From: Amycolatopsis thermoflava N1165
GTDB taxonomy: Bacteria; Actinomycetota; Actinomycetes; Mycobacteriales; Pseudonocardiaceae
Length of the DNA: 64,000 nt
Assembly: GCF_000473265.1 (NCBI RefSeq)
Contig: NZ_KI421511.1
Location: 2,703,560 to 2,767,559, forward strand
Direction of reading: 5' to 3'
Positions 18,169 through 27,456 of this stretch are shown here, piece after piece (positions within the stretch are counted from its first letter, which is position 1; the number at the start of each line of letters is the position of its first letter). Below the pieces are notes generated by a model that saw nothing but the letters and a program-made list of their open reading frames with translations, did not search any database and had not been told where the DNA came from. Position numbers and translations under genes: made by a program.

Positions 18169-19086
18169 ATGCCGGTCATCGAGGTGCGGAACCTCAGGAA
18201 GCACTACGGCGGGAAACCCGCCGTGGAGGACGTGTCCTTCACGGTCGAACGCGGCGAGATCTTCGGGATCCTCGGGCCAAACGGCGCGGGCAAGACCACG
18301 ACCGTCGAGTGCCTGGAGGGACTGCGGCGCCCGGACGGCGGCGCCGCGACGGTGCTCGGGCTGGACCCGTGGCGCGACACCGCGGAACTGCGCCAGCGGC
18401 TGGGCGTGCAGCTGCAGGAGAGCAGGCTGCCCGACAAGCTCCGGGTCGGCGAGGCGCTGGAGTTGTACGCGTCGTTCTACCGGAACCCGGCCGATCCGGA
18501 CGTGCTGCTCGAGCAGCTGGGGTTGTCCGGGCGGCGCGGCACGGCCTACCGGAAGCTGTCCGGCGGCCAGCAGCAGCGTGTGTCGATCGCGCTGGCGCTG
18601 ATCGGCAACCCGGAGGTCGCGGTGCTCGACGAGCTCACCACCGGGCTGGACCCGCAGGCCCGCCGGGACACCTGGGAGGTCATCGAGGGCATCCGCGACC
18701 GCGGGGTGACCATCCTGCTGGTCACCCACTTCATGGCGGAGGCCGAACGGCTCTGCGACCGGATCGCGGTGATCGACGCCGGGCGCGTCGTCGCCGTCGA
18801 CACGCCGGCCGGGCTCGTCGCGCGCGTCGCCGACGAGCAGGTGATCCGGTTCCGCCCGTCGGAGCCGGTGCCGGACGAGCTGTTCACCGGCCTGCGCGAG
18901 GTGCGGACCGTGACGCGGCGCGGCGAGCAGGTCGAGGTCAGCGGCGTGGGCAACGTGCTGCACGCCGTCACGTCCGTCCTCGCGCGGCGCGGGATCGTCG
19001 CCGGCGAGCTGCGGGTGGAACAGGCCGGGTTGGACGACGCGTTCGTCGCGCTCACCGGCCGCCGGATCGGACAGGGGGACCACTGA
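18169..19086 (+). CDS. ABC transporter ATP-binding protein (drug/lipid exporter type)
   Basis: A 305-residue DrrA/CcmA-type ATPase. It has GPNGAGKTTTVECLEG (Walker A, about residue 38), KLSGGQQQRVSIALAL (signature), VAVLDELTTGLDP (Walker B, with Leu where Pro is usual) and VTHFMAEAERLCDR (H-loop), followed by a DrrA-like C-terminal domain of about 80 residues. GGAAAGGGGG precedes the ATG. Its stop and the permease start share a base (TGATG), so both subunits are made together. The exported substrate is unknown. Confidence 0.92.
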   Translation: MPVIEVRNLRKHYGGKPAVEDVSFTVERGEIFGILGPNGAGKTTTVECLEGLRRPDGGAATVLGLDPWRDTAELRQRLGVQLQESRLPDKLRVGEALELYASFYRNPADPDVLLEQLGLSGRRGTAYRKLSGGQQQRVSIALALIGNPEVAVLDELTTGLDPQARRDTWEVIEGIRDRGVTILLVTHFMAEAERLCDRIAVIDAGRVVAVDTPAGLVARVADEQVIRFRPSEPVPDELFTGLREVRTVTRRGEQVEVSGVGNVLHAVTSVLARRGIVAGELRVEQAGLDDAFVALTGRRIGQGDH

Positions 19087-19823
19087 TGCTCACCAGGCTC
19101 ACCGCCGTCGAGGCGAAACTGTTCCTGCGCGACCCCGGAGCGCCGATCACGGTGCTCGGCGTCCCGATCGCGCTGCTGCTGGTGTTCGGGCTGCTGCCGG
19201 ACGCGAACCAGCCGAGCGAGGAGTTCGGCGGCCGGCCGCCGCTGTCCGGGTTCATCGCGCCGCTCGCGGTGGCGATCCTCATCGGGATGCTGGCGCTGAC
19301 GCTGTTCCCCGGCGCGATGGCGACGCACCGGGAACGCGGCGTGCTGCGGCGGCTCGCCGCGAGCCCGGTGCCGCCGTCCCGCCTGCTCACCGCGCAACTG
19401 CTGGTCAACCTGGCCGCCGCGCTCGTGGTCGTGCTGCTGATCGTCGTCGGCGGGCACGTCGTGCTCGGCCTGGCAGTGCCCGCCAACCCGGGCGGCTTCC
19501 TCCTCACGCTCGTCCTGGGCACCACGGCGCTGTTCGCCGCGGGGCTGCTGGTCGCCGCGCTCGCGCCGACCGGCCGGACCGCGGGCGGGGTCGGGACCGC
19601 ACTGTTCTTCCCGATGCTCGCGCTCGGCGGGGTGTGGGTGCCGAAGGAGAACCTGCCGGGGGTGCTGCGGGAGCTGGCCGACGTGCTGCCGCTGGGCGCG
19701 ATGCTGAACGCGCTGCGCGCGTGCTGGACCGGCGGCTCGCCGGAGCCGCTGCAGCTGGCGACGATGATCGTGTTCGCACTGGTCTGCGGTGGTCTGGCGG
19801 TCCGCTTCTTCCGGTGGAAGTGA
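19086..19823 (+). CDS. ABC-2 type transporter permease
   Basis: A 245-residue permease with about six hydrophobic segments. It starts MLTRLTAVEAKLFLRDPGAPI, with the conserved ATHRERGVLRRLAASPVPPS loop of ABC-2 permeases near residue 80 and the last segment near TMIVFALVCGG. It is coupled to the ATPase upstream. The downstream GT39-like gene begins within about 15 bases, so the transporter, glycosyltransferase and two-component system may be one transcript. Confidence 0.9.
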   Translation: MLTRLTAVEAKLFLRDPGAPITVLGVPIALLLVFGLLPDANQPSEEFGGRPPLSGFIAPLAVAILIGMLALTLFPGAMATHRERGVLRRLAASPVPPSRLLTAQLLVNLAAALVVVLLIVVGGHVVLGLAVPANPGGFLLTLVLGTTALFAAGLLVAALAPTGRTAGGVGTALFFPMLALGGVWVPKENLPGVLRELADVLPLGAMLNALRACWTGGSPEPLQLATMIVFALVCGGLAVRFFRWK

Positions 19824-19837
19824 AGAAGTTGACTTTC

Positions 19838-21337
19838 GTGGGCAACCGAACGGCCCCGGGCGGCGTCAGAGTTGCGAAGCTCGCTCGCGTTCCCGTGCTC
19901 GCCATGGCGGGGGCCGTCGGGCTGCTGTTGCTCGTCACGAGCGGCCGCTACGGCTGGTTCGGCGACGAGCTGTATTTCCTGGCGGCTGGTCGGCATCTGG
20001 CTTGGGGGTATGCCGACCAGCCGCCGGCACTCCCCCAGCTGGCGCACCTGATGGACGCGCTGGCGCCCGGGTCGCTGGTGGTGTTCCGGTTGCCGGCGAC
20101 GCTGGCGACCGCCGCCGGGGTGGTCGTCGCCGCGCTGATCGCCAGGGAGCTCGGCGGCGGTCGGCGCGCGCAGGTGCTCACCGCCGGGGCGTTCGCGATC
20201 AGCGGGCAGCTCCTCGGCACCGGCCACTACCTGGCGACCTCCACGTTCGACCCGCTGCTGTGGACGGTGCTGTGCTGGCTGCTCGTCCGCTGGGTGCGCA
20301 CCCGCGCCGACGGGCTGCTGGTGTGGGCCGGGGTGGTGACCGCGGTGGCGGTCAACGTGAAGTTCCTGGTCCTGGCGTTCTGGCTGGTGGCGGGGATCGG
20401 CGTGCTGGTGTTCGGGCCGCGGGGGCTGCTGCGGCGGCCGCTGTTGTGGGCAGGCGCGCTGATCGCCGCGGCCGGCGCGGCGCCGACGGTGGTCTGGCAG
20501 GCCGCGCACGGCTGGCCGCAGCTGGAGATGAACGCCGCCATCGCCGCGGAGGTCGAGCACGTCTACGGCGGGCGCCTGATGTTCCTGCCCGGGATGCTGG
20601 CCGGCGCCGGGATCGTGGTGGGCGCGGTCCTGCTGGTGCACGGGGTGTGGCGGCTGCTGCGGGCGCCGGAGCTGCGCGCGTACCGGTTCCTCGGGGCGGC
20701 CACGGCCGGGCTCACCGCGGTGTTCCTCGTGACGGGCGGGCGGTCCTACTACGTGGCCGGCATGTTCGCGGTGTGCTGGGCGGCCGCCGCCGTGAGCCTG
20801 GAGGCCGGGGCGGCGGCGCGGTGGTGGCGCTGGGTCGCGACCTGGCCCGTGTACGCGGTCAGCGCGCTGATCGCGGTGCCGCTCGCGCTGCCCGTGGTGC
20901 CGGTGTCCTGGCTGGGCAGGGCGCCCGCGCCGGGGTTCGCCACCGCGGAGATCGGCTGGCCCGAGGTCGCGGCGTCGGTGGCGCGCGCCTACCGGCAGGT
21001 GCCCGACCCCGCCCGCACGGCGATCGTGACCGGTTTCTACTGGCACGCGGCCGCGCTGGACCGCTTCGGCCGTCCGCTCGGGCTGCCCGGGCCTTTCAGC
21101 GGCAGCCGCGGTTACTGGGACCTGGGCACACCGCCGGAAAGCGCGCGGGACGTGCTGTTCGTCGGCGACGACCCGGCGGTGCTGGCCGGGCACTTCGCCG
21201 CGATCACCCCGGCCGGGCGGATCGACGACGGCCCGGGCTTCGGCCAGGGCACCGCGCTGTGGCTGGCCACCGGCCGAGCCGAACCGTGGTCCGCGGTGTG
21301 GCCGCGGATGCGGGATCTGGACGTGGGGACCGGATAA
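19838..21337 (+). CDS. GT39-like membrane glycosyltransferase (ArnT/PMT fold)
   Basis: A membrane protein of about 499 residues with roughly ten to eleven hydrophobic segments. The signature YGWFGDELYFLAAGRHLAWG and DQPPALPQLAHLMD loops correspond to the DE/DQPP motifs of polyprenyl-phosphate-sugar mannosyl/arabinosyl transferases of the ArnT/PMT superfamily. The soluble C-terminus is about 120 residues. It would transfer a sugar from a lipid carrier outside the membrane. The start is uncertain: GTG 19838 has GAAGAAG nine bases ahead, while TTG 19829 and GTG 19820 are alternatives. The histidine kinase begins at the A of its TAA stop. Confidence 0.85.
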   Translation: MGNRTAPGGVRVAKLARVPVLAMAGAVGLLLLVTSGRYGWFGDELYFLAAGRHLAWGYADQPPALPQLAHLMDALAPGSLVVFRLPATLATAAGVVVAALIARELGGGRRAQVLTAGAFAISGQLLGTGHYLATSTFDPLLWTVLCWLLVRWVRTRADGLLVWAGVVTAVAVNVKFLVLAFWLVAGIGVLVFGPRGLLRRPLLWAGALIAAAGAAPTVVWQAAHGWPQLEMNAAIAAEVEHVYGGRLMFLPGMLAGAGIVVGAVLLVHGVWRLLRAPELRAYRFLGAATAGLTAVFLVTGGRSYYVAGMFAVCWAAAAVSLEAGAAARWWRWVATWPVYAVSALIAVPLALPVVPVSWLGRAPAPGFATAEIGWPEVAASVARAYRQVPDPARTAIVTGFYWHAAALDRFGRPLGLPGPFSGSRGYWDLGTPPESARDVLFVGDDPAVLAGHFAAITPAGRIDDGPGFGQGTALWLATGRAEPWSAVWPRMRDLDVGTG

Positions 21338-22563
21338 TGCCCGGTGTGAACCGCCGCTCCTGGATGCAGCCCCTCGACTTCGCCGAGGGCTCCGGCGGAC
21401 CGCTGGCGCGGACGTGGAGTCGGCTGGTCGACCACTACCTGCCGTACCTGCTGCTGGGACTGGCGACCCTGCTCGTCCACCGCGCCGACACCCTGCCGCT
21501 GGCCGGGGCGGCGCTGGCGTGGTTGCTGCTGACCGGTCCCGCGGTGCCGCGGCGGTGGCGGTCGCACGGGATCACGCTGGCGGTGTCCTTCGCCGGGACG
21601 CTGACGCTGGCGTCCCTGCTGATGTTCCAGGACGTGCTGTTCCTGGTGTTCATGCTCACCTGCTTCTTCGGCGCGCTGCGGCTCAAGCCCGCGCCGCTGG
21701 GCGTGCTGGCGCTGGCCACGACCTCCCTGCTGATCAACACGATCGGCGCGGGCGGGCCGGGCGAGGCGCTGAGCACCGAGCCGCTGCTGTGGGTGACCAT
21801 CGTGGCCGTGCAGACCGGGGCGATCGGCTTCGGCACCATCGTTTCGCGCAAGGTCAGCGAGCAGAACGAGGCACGGCGCGCGGCGCTGGAACAGCTGGAG
21901 GCGGCGCAGGCGGAGAACGCGGGCCTGCACCGGCAGCTGCTCACCCAGGCCCGCGAGGCCGGCGTGATGGAGGAGCGGCAGCGGCTCAGCCTGGAGATCC
22001 ACGACACCCTCGCGCAGGGCTTCACCGGGATCATCACCCAGCTCGAGGCCGCCGAACAGGACCCCGGCGAGTGGCGGCGGCGGGTGGCCACGGCCACCGC
22101 GCTGGCGCGGGAGAACCTCGCCGAGGCGCGGCGGTCGGTGCGCGCGCTGCGGCCGGGCCCGCTCGACGAGGCCCGGCTGCCGGACGCGCTGAAGGCGGTG
22201 GCGGAGCGGTGGGCGCAGCGGTCGGAGGTGGCGATCGAGTTCACCGCGACCGGCACCGCCCGCCCGATGCACCCGGAGATCGAGGCGACGCTGCTGCGCG
22301 TCGCGCAGGAGGCACTGTCCAATGTGGCCAAGCACGCCGGCGCGCGGCGCGTCGGCCTCACGTTGTCCTACATGGAGGATCAGGTGACGCTCGACGTGCG
22401 GGACGACGGGTCCGGGTTCGACCCGGCGCGGCGGGGCGACGGGTTCGGGCTGCCCGGGATGCTGCAGCGGGTGCAGCGGCTCGCCGGGACGCTCGCGGTG
22501 GAGTCGGAACCCGGCGCCGGGACGGCCATCTCGGCCAGCCTGCATGCGATCGGAGCCGCATGA
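21337..22563 (+). CDS. two-component sensor histidine kinase (NarL/LiaS type)
   Basis: A 408-residue kinase. The N-terminus has about five hydrophobic segments (residues 28-165), then a coiled linker rich in Glu and Gln. The HisKA_3 box is MEERQRLSLEIHDTLAQGF with the phospho-His near residue 224. A HATPase domain follows with ALSNVAKHAG, VRDDGSGFD and DGFGLPGM. The short extracytoplasmic loops suggest sensing within or at the membrane. It overlaps the GT39-like stop by one base and the response regulator start by four, forming one operon. The signal is unknown; cell-envelope stress is a common cue for this type. Confidence 0.92.
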   Translation: MPGVNRRSWMQPLDFAEGSGGPLARTWSRLVDHYLPYLLLGLATLLVHRADTLPLAGAALAWLLLTGPAVPRRWRSHGITLAVSFAGTLTLASLLMFQDVLFLVFMLTCFFGALRLKPAPLGVLALATTSLLINTIGAGGPGEALSTEPLLWVTIVAVQTGAIGFGTIVSRKVSEQNEARRAALEQLEAAQAENAGLHRQLLTQAREAGVMEERQRLSLEIHDTLAQGFTGIITQLEAAEQDPGEWRRRVATATALARENLAEARRSVRALRPGPLDEARLPDALKAVAERWAQRSEVAIEFTATGTARPMHPEIEATLLRVAQEALSNVAKHAGARRVGLTLSYMEDQVTLDVRDDGSGFDPARRGDGFGLPGMLQRVQRLAGTLAVESEPGAGTAISASLHAIGAA

Positions 22564-23186
22564 TCACGCTGGTGCTCGCCGACGACCACCCGGTGGTGCG
22601 GGACGGGCTGCGCGGGATCTTCACCGCCGAGCACGGGTTCGAGGTGCTCGGCGAGGCCGCGGACGGCGCGGAGGCGGTGGCGCTCGCCGAACGCGTGCGG
22701 CCCGACGTCGTGCTGATGGACCTGCGGATGCCGGGCACCGACGGGGTGCACGCGATCGCCGAGCTGGCGCGCCGCGGCAACCCGGCGCGGGTGCTCGTGC
22801 TGACCACCTACGACACCGACTCGGACGTGCTGCCCGCGATCGAGGCCGGCGCGACCGGCTATCTGCTCAAAGACGCGCCGCGGGAGGAGCTGTTCCGGGC
22901 GGTGCGGGCGGCGGCGCGGGGCGAGGCGGTGCTCTCCCCCGCCGTGGCGACGCGGCTGATGGGGCAGGTGCGCGCGCCGGCCCGGGAGGAGCTGAGCCAG
23001 CGCGAGATCGAGGTGCTGACGCTCGTCGCGCGCGGCGGCACGAACAAGGACGCGGCCGCGAAGCTGTTCATCAGCGAGGCCACCGTGAAGACGCACCTGC
23101 TGCACGCCTACGCCAAGCTCGGCGTGAAGGACCGGGCCGCCGCGGTGGCGCTCGCGCTGCGCCGGGGGCTCATCGAGCTGGACTAG
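22560..23186 (+). CDS. NarL/LuxR-family response regulator
   Basis: A 208-residue DNA-binding response regulator. The receiver domain has the acidic pair ADDHPVVRDGL, phospho-acceptor Asp in VVLMDLRMPG (about residue 54), TTYDTDSDV and the Lys in YLLKDAP. The C-terminal LuxR HTH is ELSQREIEVLTLVARGGTNK ... ISEATVKTHLLHAYAKLGV. ATG overlaps the kinase TGA by four bases, so it is the cognate partner. It probably controls its own operon and the upstream exporter; no binding site was identified. Confidence 0.94.
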   Translation: MITLVLADDHPVVRDGLRGIFTAEHGFEVLGEAADGAEAVALAERVRPDVVLMDLRMPGTDGVHAIAELARRGNPARVLVLTTYDTDSDVLPAIEAGATGYLLKDAPREELFRAVRAAARGEAVLSPAVATRLMGQVRAPAREELSQREIEVLTLVARGGTNKDAAAKLFISEATVKTHLLHAYAKLGVKDRAAAVALALRRGLIELD

Positions 23187-23264
23187 ATCCGGGCGGCGCT
23201 GCTCGGTAGCGCGGGGCACAGCACTCCCGGTGCTCGGCCGGTCGCCGCGCCGTGTGCAGGAGGT

Positions 23265-23277
23265 GGGGCTCCGCCCC
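23265..23277. terminator. short GC hairpin between convergent genes
   Basis: GGGGC-TCC-GCCCC lies between the response regulator stop (23186) and the convergent DUF4097-like gene (ends 23363). With a five-base stem it is only a weak terminator candidate. Confidence 0.3.
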
Positions 23278-23362
23278 GCAACACCCGCCGCGGGTCGCCG
23301 CACAGGCAGCCACGCCTGTCGCGGCACTCGCCGCCCGTGCCCCGTGGCCGCGCGGCCCCCGC

Positions 23363-24196
23363 TCACGCGGCCACCCGGTGGATCACGATGTCGTCCAGCC
23401 GGGTGCGGGCGCGCACGCTGACCCGCTCGCCGGAACCCTCGGCGTCCTGCGCGGACAGCGAGCTGCGCACCGCCCCCTTCGTGCTCTTCGCGTCCACCGA
23501 CACGGCGGCCCCCTCGCTGATGCCGACCTCGATGCCGCCCGAGGCGTTCGCCAGCTCGGCGCGTCCGCGGGTCATCCGGCCGATCCGGATGGGACAGTCG
23601 CCCGCGTTCGCGACGACCCCGGCGTCGGCGCGGTCGATGTCGAAGCCGCCCCGCGCGCTGCCGAGGTCCACGTCGGACCGGGCGTGGCCGATCCACACCT
23701 GCCCGGTCGAGCCCTGGTACCGGACGACGCCGTCGACCTCGCCGATCCGCAGCCCGGCCGCGCCACCGTCCACGTCGGCCGGCCCGGCGACGTGCGCGAT
23801 CGCGACCGAGCCTGCCGCGAGGTTCCCGCGCAGCGCGGCGATGTGGTCGAGCTGGACGTGCCCGGAACCGAGGTTCAGCTCGCAGTCGCCGAACCGGCCC
23901 TCGGCCCGCACGTCCGTCCAGGTGCTGTGCAGCACGAGCCGGGATCCGGCGGGCAGCTCGATCGTGATCGCGACCGAACCCGTCCGGCCGCCCGGCTTCC
24001 GCGTCTTGACCGACAGCTCGCCACCGGCGAAGGCGACCTCGGTCCGTTCCGCCACCGTCACGTCCGAGGCGTTCGCGGCGTCGAGCGGCTCGACCCCGAC
24101 CACCGTGTCCGGCCGCTCGCTCGCGGCGATGCGGACCCGGGCGCCCGCGGTGATCAGGGCGGCGGTGATGGGCGACGGCGTGGCGAAGGTGTTCAT
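23363..24196 (-). CDS. DUF4097-like beta-helix protein
   Basis: A 277-residue protein without a signal peptide. Much of it is short repeated beta strands with alternating Gly, Asp and Val (for example GRFGDCELNLGSGHVQLDHI, GVVANAGDCPIRIG, ASGGIEVGISEGAAV), the pattern of DUF4097/adhesin-like beta-helix proteins common in actinomycetes. The start at 24196 was chosen because GAGGAG lies upstream and the next in-frame ATG is 60 bases earlier. It is convergent with the two-component operon. Function unknown; such proteins often sit near LiaS/NarL-type systems or membrane-stress genes. Confidence 0.75.
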   Translation of the reverse strand: MNTFATPSPITAALITAGARVRIAASERPDTVVGVEPLDAANASDVTVAERTEVAFAGGELSVKTRKPGGRTGSVAITIELPAGSRLVLHSTWTDVRAEGRFGDCELNLGSGHVQLDHIAALRGNLAAGSVAIAHVAGPADVDGGAAGLRIGEVDGVVRYQGSTGQVWIGHARSDVDLGSARGGFDIDRADAGVVANAGDCPIRIGRMTRGRAELANASGGIEVGISEGAAVSVDAKSTKGAVRSSLSAQDAEGSGERVSVRARTRLDDIVIHRVAA

Positions 24197-24284
24197 CGGG
24201 GGCTCCTCGTCCGGTGTGCGGTTCGTGGTGATCACCCTCGCCACCGGACCTGACACCGGGCTGTCACACCGCTGACGCCAGGCG

Positions 24285-25460
24285 TCAGGCGGACCAGCCG
24301 GTGCGCTCCGCCCACTCCTCGGCCCGCCGGAAGCCGTCGTTGACCCAGCTCTGCTTCGCCTCGGCGTAGCCGTCCACGGTCGCGTGCGCCTTCGCCAGCG
24401 ACGCCTTCACCTCGGCGTACGCGTCACGCTCGTCCGGGTTCGCCCGCAGCCACGCGGCGAACAGCAGCGCCAGCCGCCAGGCCGGGGTGGCCGTGCTGCG
24501 CACGTGCACGTTGACCGGCCGCGCCGGGTCGGCGCCGTAGTGGAACCGCTTCTCCCAGCGCTCGCCGCCGCCCTGGGGGTCGTCCCACCACTCTCCCTCG
24601 GCGCGCAGGAAACCCGCGTCGGACAGGACGTCGGCGAACTCGTCGGCCTGCGCGAGCGTCGAGACCGTCACCTGCAGGTCCAGCACGTCCTTCGCGGGCA
24701 GCCCGGGCACCGACGTGGACCCGATGTGGTCCACCCGCAACGCGCGCCCCGCGGTCAGCAGCCGCAGCCGGGCCAGCGCGCGGGCGGCCTGCGTCGGCCA
24801 CGTCCCGTCGTAGGGCACGAGCTTCGGCGGCATCGGCGGGCGCGGGCGGCGCAGCCGGACGTTCTCCTCGAACGGCACCAGCCGCTCGCGCCACAACCGG
24901 TCCACCTCGGACAGCACGTCCTCCGCCGCGCCGGAGTTGTCCAGCCACACGTCGGCCACCGCGCGACGCTGCTCGTCACCGGCCTGCGCCTTGATCCGGG
25001 CGCGGGCGTCCGCTTCGGACATCCCGCGCAGCTCGGTCAGCCGCCGCACCCGCGTCTCCACCGGCGCGTCCACGATCACCACGAGGTGGTAGTTCGGCGC
25101 GTACCCGCCCTCGACGAGCAGCGGCACGTCGTGCAGCACGATCCCGTCCGGCGGCACCTCGGCCATCCGCTCGGCGGTGCGGGCGCCGATCAGGGGGTGC
25201 AGGATCCCGTTCAGCAGGCGGCGCGAATCCTCGTCCGCGAACGCCTTCGCCGCCAGGGCGGGGCGGTTCAGCCGGCCGTCCTCGCCCAGGACGTCCGCGC
25301 CGAAGGCCTCCACGACCTTGGCGAGCCCCTCGGTGCCCGGTTCCACGACCTCGCGGGCGATCGCGTCGGCGTCCACATGCACGGCGCCGTGCTCCACGAG
25401 TCGCGCCGCGACAGTCGACTTCCCCGCACCGATCCCACCGGACAACCCCACCCGCAGCAT
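24285..25460 (-). CDS. coaE: dephospho-CoA kinase fused to a GrpB-like (UPF0157) domain
   Basis: Catalyses the last step of coenzyme A synthesis, ATP-dependent phosphorylation of dephospho-CoA. Residues 1-~205 are the kinase: P-loop GLSGGIGAGKSTVAARL, HVDADAIAREVVEPG, and the lid VVIVDAPVETRVRRLTELRG. Residues ~215-391 are a GrpB/UPF0157 nucleotidyltransferase-like domain (KLVPYDGTWPTQA, RVDHIGSTSVPGLPAKDVLD, WWDDPQGGGERWEKRFHY). This fusion is characteristic of actinobacterial CoaE, including that of M. tuberculosis. The ATG at 25460 gives the family start MLRVGLSGG; an ATG nine bases upstream is possible. Confidence 0.95.
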   Translation of the reverse strand: MLRVGLSGGIGAGKSTVAARLVEHGAVHVDADAIAREVVEPGTEGLAKVVEAFGADVLGEDGRLNRPALAAKAFADEDSRRLLNGILHPLIGARTAERMAEVPPDGIVLHDVPLLVEGGYAPNYHLVVIVDAPVETRVRRLTELRGMSEADARARIKAQAGDEQRRAVADVWLDNSGAAEDVLSEVDRLWRERLVPFEENVRLRRPRPPMPPKLVPYDGTWPTQAARALARLRLLTAGRALRVDHIGSTSVPGLPAKDVLDLQVTVSTLAQADEFADVLSDAGFLRAEGEWWDDPQGGGERWEKRFHYGADPARPVNVHVRSTATPAWRLALLFAAWLRANPDERDAYAEVKASLAKAHATVDGYAEAKQSWVNDGFRRAEEWAERTGWSA

Positions 25461-25616
25461 GGTTCGCATTAGACCAGACGCCACGATCGGGTGTTCTTTA
25501 CTCCCTGATCGGTCTGTGACCGGAACGAGATCGGTGACACGCCGCCGCGCTACTACGCTTCGGGCCTCTCGTTGCGTACGGTGCGCGGCGGGAAAGGTCG
25601 CCCGCACGGAGGAACG

Positions 25617-25829
25617 ATGACGCAGAGCAAGCACACCGGAAGGCACCGGCTCGGCACGCCGGGTCTGGTGCATTGCGTCATGCATCGCCCCGTGGCGCTG
25701 GCGCTGGAGGAGTACCGGCGCACCTGGCTGACCGCGCTGCTGATCCCCGCCAAGCACAGCCTCGCCGGCCTGAAGCGCCGGGCGCGCGCCGCGGCGCTCG
25801 AGCGCGCCTGGGCGCCGGCCACCACCTGA
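25617..25829 (+). CDS. small basic protein, unknown function
   Basis: A 70-residue protein starting MTQSKHTGRHRLGTPG with a good GGAGGAAC site before the ATG. The middle MHRPVALALEEYRRTWLTAL is amphipathic, and the C-terminus KHSLAGLKRRARAAALERAW is strongly basic. No family is recognised. It is divergent from coaE and ends before a hairpin shared with the convergent protease gene. The ribosome site and codon pattern make it a plausible gene rather than a chance frame. Confidence 0.55.
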   Translation: MTQSKHTGRHRLGTPGLVHCVMHRPVALALEEYRRTWLTALLIPAKHSLAGLKRRARAAALERAWAPATT

Positions 25830-25841
25830 GCACGGACACGA

Positions 25842-25873
25842 CGCGGCCCCCGGCCTTCCGGACGGGGGCCGCG
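25842..25873. terminator. 10-bp GC hairpin between convergent genes
   Basis: CGCGGCCCCC (25842-25851) pairs with GGGGGCCGCG (25864-25873) across a 12-base loop. It is placed between the small basic protein stop (25829) and the protease stop (25885), so it can serve both directions. Confidence 0.65.
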
Positions 25874-25884
25874 GGTCGTGCCGG

Positions 25885-27003
25885 TCAGCCGGTGACGAGC
25901 GTGAGCCCGTAGGCGGACAGGATCTCGTTGACGGGCTGGAAGTAGGTCGTCCCGCCGCTGCTGCAGTTGCCGGACCCGCCGGAGGTCACGCCCTGCGCCT
26001 GGCTGCCGCTGACCCACGAGCCGCCGGAGTCGCCCGGCTCGGCGCACGCGGTGGTCCTGGTCAGGCCGGAGACGGAGCCCTCGGCGTAGTTGACGGTCTG
26101 GTTGGTGGCCTGGATGGTGCCGCAGTGCCAGCCGGTGGTGGAACCGGAGCGGCACACCGACGAGCCGACCGGGGCCGCGGTGTGCCCGGTGACCGTCACG
26201 TTCCCGTTGCCGTAACCGTCCACGACGGGCGTGGGTGTCCAGGACGAGGTGGTGCGGACGTAGCTGTAGTCGTTGCCGGGGAACGAAGAGCCCTGGAACG
26301 TGCCCATCGCCGAGCCGTCCGGCGCGCTGACCGAGTCGCCCGCGCTGCCGCAGTGGCCGGCCGACACGAACCCGCCCTGCACGGAGAAACCGATGGAGCA
26401 GCGCGCGGATCCGTTGATGTAGTAGGCGTCGCCGCCGACGATGTTCCCGGCGAACAGCCGCGGCACGTCGGTGGTCTCCTCGACCTGGACGGGACCGGCG
26501 GCGCGGGCCCGGTCGAGGAAGCCCTGGACCGCGGCGCCCTGCGCGCCGCGCACGACGGTCACCACCACGCGGTTGGCCCGCTCGTCGACGTACCAGCCGG
26601 TGACCTCGCGCGGGGCGGTGAGGGTGTCGAGGCTCGCCTTGGCCGCGTCCAGCGCCGACTCGGTGTGGGCGACCAGCGCGGTGTCGGCGCCGGTGGCCTC
26701 GACGGCGCCGGCGCGGGCGGCGTCGGTGATGCCGACGACCAGCTTGCCGGACGCGGCGTCGTACCAGGCGCCGCCGAACGCGGGACCGGCCGCGGCCTCG
26801 GCGGCGGGGGCGACGTTCGCGGCCGCGGCCTCCTGGGCGAGCCGGACGCCGGCCTGCTCGGCGGTGAGCCCGAGGTCCCGTTGCACCGCGCCGAGGAGCG
26901 GCGAGGCCGGTGCGGCCCCGGCGGAGTTCACCGTGGCGGCGAGAACCGAGCCGACGGCCAGCGCGGTGAGGCCGATCGTGCGGACGAGGGGTGGTCGCTT
27001 CAT
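25885..27003 (-). CDS. secreted S1 family serine protease (streptogrisin / alpha-lytic type)
   Basis: A 372-residue pre-pro-protease. A signal peptide (MKRPPLVRTIGL ... NSAGAAPA, about 30 residues) is followed by an alpha-lytic-type propeptide of about 155 residues that would act as folding chaperone. The mature enzyme begins near residue 188 (IVGGDAYYI). The chymotrypsin triad is His217 in SAGHCG, Asp245 in GNDYSYV and Ser326 in GDSGGSW. Cys pairs (202/218, 284/294 and one spanning the active site) fit disulfides of streptogrisins. The product is exported and self-processed. A ribosome site (GAAGGAAGG) lies near the ATG. Confidence 0.95.
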   Translation of the reverse strand: MKRPPLVRTIGLTALAVGSVLAATVNSAGAAPASPLLGAVQRDLGLTAEQAGVRLAQEAAAANVAPAAEAAAGPAFGGAWYDAASGKLVVGITDAARAGAVEATGADTALVAHTESALDAAKASLDTLTAPREVTGWYVDERANRVVVTVVRGAQGAAVQGFLDRARAAGPVQVEETTDVPRLFAGNIVGGDAYYINGSARCSIGFSVQGGFVSAGHCGSAGDSVSAPDGSAMGTFQGSSFPGNDYSYVRTTSSWTPTPVVDGYGNGNVTVTGHTAAPVGSSVCRSGSTTGWHCGTIQATNQTVNYAEGSVSGLTRTTACAEPGDSGGSWVSGSQAQGVTSGGSGNCSSGGTTYFQPVNEILSAYGLTLVTG

Positions 27004-27122
27004 GGGTGCCTTCCTTCGCTGCCGATGGGGACACGCGCAGTCTGCTGCGGGTCACGACAACTTCACACCCGCCGGAAGTAGGGTTGGAGAATGTCTCACC
27101 CGGCCGGCCCCGTCCGTCCGGA

Positions 27123-27455
27123 CTATCCGGCGTAGCGCTCCGCGAGGTCTCGCAGCCCGCGCGCGGCGCGTGCCGCGTCCGCCGCGGACACCGGTGCGCC
27201 CGGCGTCCGGCCGAGGAGTTCGACCTGGCCGGCGAGCCGCAGGTGCTCCCGCCGGGCGTGTTCGCGGCAGGCCAGACAGGTGACGCTTTCCGGGCGGGTG
27301 GAGGTCATCGCGTAGGGCACGCGGGCGCCGCACCCGGTGGTGACCTCCGCCGGCGCGTCGGCGACGAGGCCGAACGTCGAGGCGACCAGGCCGCGGAGCG
27401 CGGAGCCGGCGTGCGCGACGCCCCGCTCGACGTGGATGTGCGGGTCGCCCGTCAC
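27123..27455 (-). CDS. conserved hypothetical protein with zinc-ribbon-like Cys pairs
   Basis: A 110-residue protein. The centre has GCGARVPYAM followed by RPESVTCLACREHARREHL, a Cys-x2-Cys that could bind zinc with the earlier Cys and nearby His. The C-terminal part is helical. The start is GTG 27455, one base after the stop of the LCP gene, so it is translationally coupled to it. No named function is recognised. Confidence 0.7.
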   Translation of the reverse strand: MTGDPHIHVERGVAHAGSALRGLVASTFGLVADAPAEVTTGCGARVPYAMTSTRPESVTCLACREHARREHLRLAGQVELLGRTPGAPVSAADAARAARGLRDLAERYAG

Positions 27456-27456
27456 G